A stretch of 64,000 nucleotides of DNA, taken from contig NZ_JAVHUY010000002.1 in assembly GCF_031085175.1 (NCBI RefSeq), forward strand, positions 1-64,000. Direction: 5' to 3'. This stretch comes from Phytohabitans maris. GTDB taxonomy: Bacteria > Actinomycetota > Actinomycetes > Mycobacteriales > Micromonosporaceae. Below, piece by piece: positions 62,279 through 64,000 of this stretch. Numbering within the stretch: position 1 is the stretch's first letter; each line of letters opens with the position of its first letter. The notes under the pieces were generated by a model. That model saw only the letters and a list, made by a program, of their open reading frames with translations, was not told the origin of the DNA and did no database searches. The translations under genes were made by a program, and so were the position numbers.

Positions 62279-63391
62279 ATGACGCGGCGACGTTGGATCA
62301 TGCTCGGCGCGGCGGCCCTTGCGGCCGTCGTGCTGCTCGGCGGCGGCGCGTTGGCCGTGGGCTACGCCCTGCGCGACCGGTACGAGGTGCCGACCGCCGA
62401 CCTCTTCGGCACGCCCACGCCGTCGATCTCCATCTCTCCCTCGGCCACGCCCAGCCCGACGCCGCCGCCCGGCGCCGACATCACCGGCCCGCTCAACCTG
62501 CTCATCGTCGGCGTCGACACCCGCGAGGACGACCCGACCTGGGAGCCGCACGCGGACGCCGTGACGATCCTGCACGTGCCACGGGGGCTCAAGACGGGGT
62601 ACATGTTTTCGCTCCCCCGCGACCTCGTGGTCGACATCCCGAGGTTTCCCAAGTCCGGGTACCGGGGCGGGCGCACCAAGCTCACCCACGCGATGAGCGA
62701 GGGGAGCCGGCGCGGCGACGCCAAGCCCGACGTCGCGCAGGGTTTCCAGCTGCTGGCGCAGACGGTCAGCCGGTACACCGGGATCAAGCGTTTCGACGCG
62801 GGCGCGGTGCTCACGTTCACCGGCTTCCGCAAGCTCGTGGACGCGCTCGGCGGCGTGGACATCTACGTCGACCAGCGCACCCCGTCGCAGCACCTGCGCC
62901 CCGACGGGCGCGGCCGCTCGGCCGGCGGCGGGCCGGCCGGATACGGCGGCCCCCAGATGGTGTACGAGGTGGGGATGCGCCACCTCGTCGGCTGGCAGGC
63001 GCTGGACTACTCGCGGCAGCGCTACCTGCCCGGCGGCGACTACACCCGGCAGCGGCACCACCAGCAGCTCATCCGCGCGGTGCTGGCGAAGGCGTTCAGC
63101 CTCGACGTCGCCCGCAACCCGCTGGAGGTCGACCGGGTGCTGCGCGCGCTCGGCCAGACGCTGACGTTCGACGGGCGGGGGCGGCCGGCCCTCGACTACG
63201 CGTACGCGCTGAGCGGCCTGCGCCCCGCGGCGCTCACGCTGGTGACCCTGCCCGGCTCGGGCGTGGGCCGCGGCTCCGGGTACCAGGGCGAGCAGCTCAC
63301 GGCGGAGAGCCGCAAGTTCATCTCCGAGCTGGTGGCCGGCCGGGCGGACGCGTACCTGCGCGGCCACCCGGCCCTCGTCGTGCGTAAGTGA
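62279..63391 (+). CDS. LytR-CpsA-Psr (LCP) family protein
   Basis: A 370-aa membrane-anchored LCP phosphotransferase, attaching polymers to peptidoglycan. One N-terminal membrane segment (IMLGAAALAAVVLLGGGALAV) is followed by a Pro/Ser/Thr linker. The LCP core shows LLIVGVDTRED, the Arg motif LPRDLVVDIP, ITGFKLVDALGGVD-type block (FRKLVDALGGVDIYV) and DYSRQRYLPGGDYTRQRHHQQLI, with the phosphate-binding arginines. No strong ribosome site was seen, so it may be leaderless. Confidence 0.92.
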   Translation: MTRRRWIMLGAAALAAVVLLGGGALAVGYALRDRYEVPTADLFGTPTPSISISPSATPSPTPPPGADITGPLNLLIVGVDTREDDPTWEPHADAVTILHVPRGLKTGYMFSLPRDLVVDIPRFPKSGYRGGRTKLTHAMSEGSRRGDAKPDVAQGFQLLAQTVSRYTGIKRFDAGAVLTFTGFRKLVDALGGVDIYVDQRTPSQHLRPDGRGRSAGGGPAGYGGPQMVYEVGMRHLVGWQALDYSRQRYLPGGDYTRQRHHQQLIRAVLAKAFSLDVARNPLEVDRVLRALGQTLTFDGRGRPALDYAYALSGLRPAALTLVTLPGSGVGRGSGYQGEQLTAESRKFISELVAGRADAYLRGHPALVVRK

Positions 63392-63397
63392 TCGAGG

Positions 63398-64000
63398 TCA
63401 GCGGGGGATCGACGGGGCGGACGTCCCGATCAGCCAGTCGTCGAAGAAGCTGTCCAGCGACTCGCCGGAGACCCGCTCGGCGACGGTGATGAAGTCGGCG
63501 GTGGTGGCGTTGCCGTTGCGCTTTTCCGCGGTCCAGGTCTTGAGGATGCGGAAGAAGTCGCTGTCGCCGACCTCCAGCCGCAGCGCGTGCACGGCCAGCG
63601 CGCCGCGCTTGTACACCGCACGGCCGAAGAGACCCGCGCGGCCGGGGTCGGCGGTCGGGTTCTCCCAGTCCGTGTCGTCGTACTCGCGCTGGAAGCTCTC
63701 CCGCACCGAGAGCCCGCCACTCTCCTCGGTCCACAGCCACTCCGCGTAGCTGGCGAAGCCCTCGTTGAGCCAGATGTCCCGCCACTGCGCGATCGAGACG
63801 CTGTCGCCGAACCACTGGTGCGCCAACTCGTGCGCGACCACCTCGGTGAACGGGCCCTGGTTGAAGAAGATGCCGCCGTAGACCGGCCGGGACTGGGTCT
63901 CCAGCGCGTACCGGATGCGGTCGTCGTCGACCACCACGCCGCCGTACGCCTCGAACGGGTACGGGCCGAACTGGGTCTCCAGGAAGTCGGCGATCCGGGC
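63398..64000 (-). CDS. M1 family metallopeptidase, C-terminal part (cut by window end)
   Basis: The 200 C-terminal residues of an M1 (gluzincin) aminopeptidase. The zinc motif is [10 protein letters not shown] with the third ligand Glu in [12 protein letters not shown], 18 residues on. The upstream substrate-recognition motif (G.MEN-type) falls in the region near GGIFFNQG. The frame remains open to base 64000, so the N-terminal part lies outside the window. It ends seven bases after the convergent LCP gene. Confidence 0.92.
   Translation of the reverse strand, partial: ARIADFLETQFGPYPFEAYGGVVVDDDRIRYALETQSRPVYGGIFFNQGPFTEVVAHELAHQWFGDSVSIAQWRDIWLNEGFASYAEWLWTEESGGLSVRESFQREYDDTDWENPTADPGRAGLFGRAVYKRGALAVHALRLEVGDSDFFRILKTWTAEKRNGNATTADFITVAERVSGESLDSFFDDWLIGTSAPSIPR

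Noticed and set aside
1-64000. tRNA, rRNA, IS element or replication origin
   Set aside because: No cloverleaf-like set of arms, rRNA core sequence, transposase frame or DnaA-box cluster was recognised by reading. A covariance search would be needed to exclude tRNA formally.

Overview
The window is about 70% or more G+C. Its third-position bias, frequent GTG starts, several probably leaderless genes, PspC/LuxR signalling pair and LCP protein all indicate a filamentous actinomycete, most likely a member of the Micromonosporaceae. It appears chromosomal: most genes are housekeeping, and no IS element, CRISPR array, rRNA or tRNA was seen.

Left part (0.5-12.8 kb). A minus-strand run holds a CysS-C-terminal-like fusion protein, an alpha/beta hydrolase, galT, a DeoR regulator and a GH42 beta-galactosidase, which together make a galactoside-use operon. 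It is followed by icd, a metallo-beta-lactamase-fold protein, a Tat-exported PhoD phosphatase, mdh and an M23/SH3 exported protein.

Accessory island (13.0-22.5 kb). The minus-strand operon fxsA-fxsB-TIR-fxsC-fxsT is an FxSxx-COOH RiPP system: a tiny precursor ending F-Q-S-G-I, a radical SAM/SPASM cyclophane-forming enzyme with an HExxH extension, two TIR-like proteins, and a large MinD-like/NB-ARC/TPR protein. It lies between mdh and folD, inside otherwise ordinary central-metabolism genes. This is the most interesting region: the HExxH motif is intact, there is an additional TIR-like gene, and a dyad overlaps the likely promoter.

Central block (22.5-41.3 kb). It contains folD, an orphan peptide-binding lipoprotein, purH-purN, small membrane proteins around perM, sucC-sucD, a B12-binding protein, tandem M23 endopeptidases, pcrA, an exported 5'-nucleotidase and aroQ. 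The order closely follows the M. tuberculosis Rv0948c-Rv0957 block. aroQ is preceded by a complete Tyr/Phe transcription attenuator with a leaderless leader peptide. A candidate structured RNA lies at 33.24-33.36 kb.

Right part (41.5-64 kb). It contains a complete oligopeptide ABC transporter operon (oppA-B-C-D-F), a PIG-L deacetylase, a PspC-type histidine kinase with a LuxR regulator and PspC/LiaF-like membrane proteins, psd and pssA (convergent here), a double-Nudix protein, guaA, an AAA ATPase with a decayed DUF4276 partner (possible remnant defence module), a ChoD-like GMC oxidoreductase, an LCP protein and the C-terminal part of an M1 aminopeptidase cut by the window end.

Three families of dispersed intergenic repeats run through the window. 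R1 is a 54-nt hairpin with compensatory changes (five full copies and one degenerate copy), mostly at convergent gene ends and often containing a stop codon. R2 is about 100 nt (three copies). R3 is a 48-nt hairpin (two copies).
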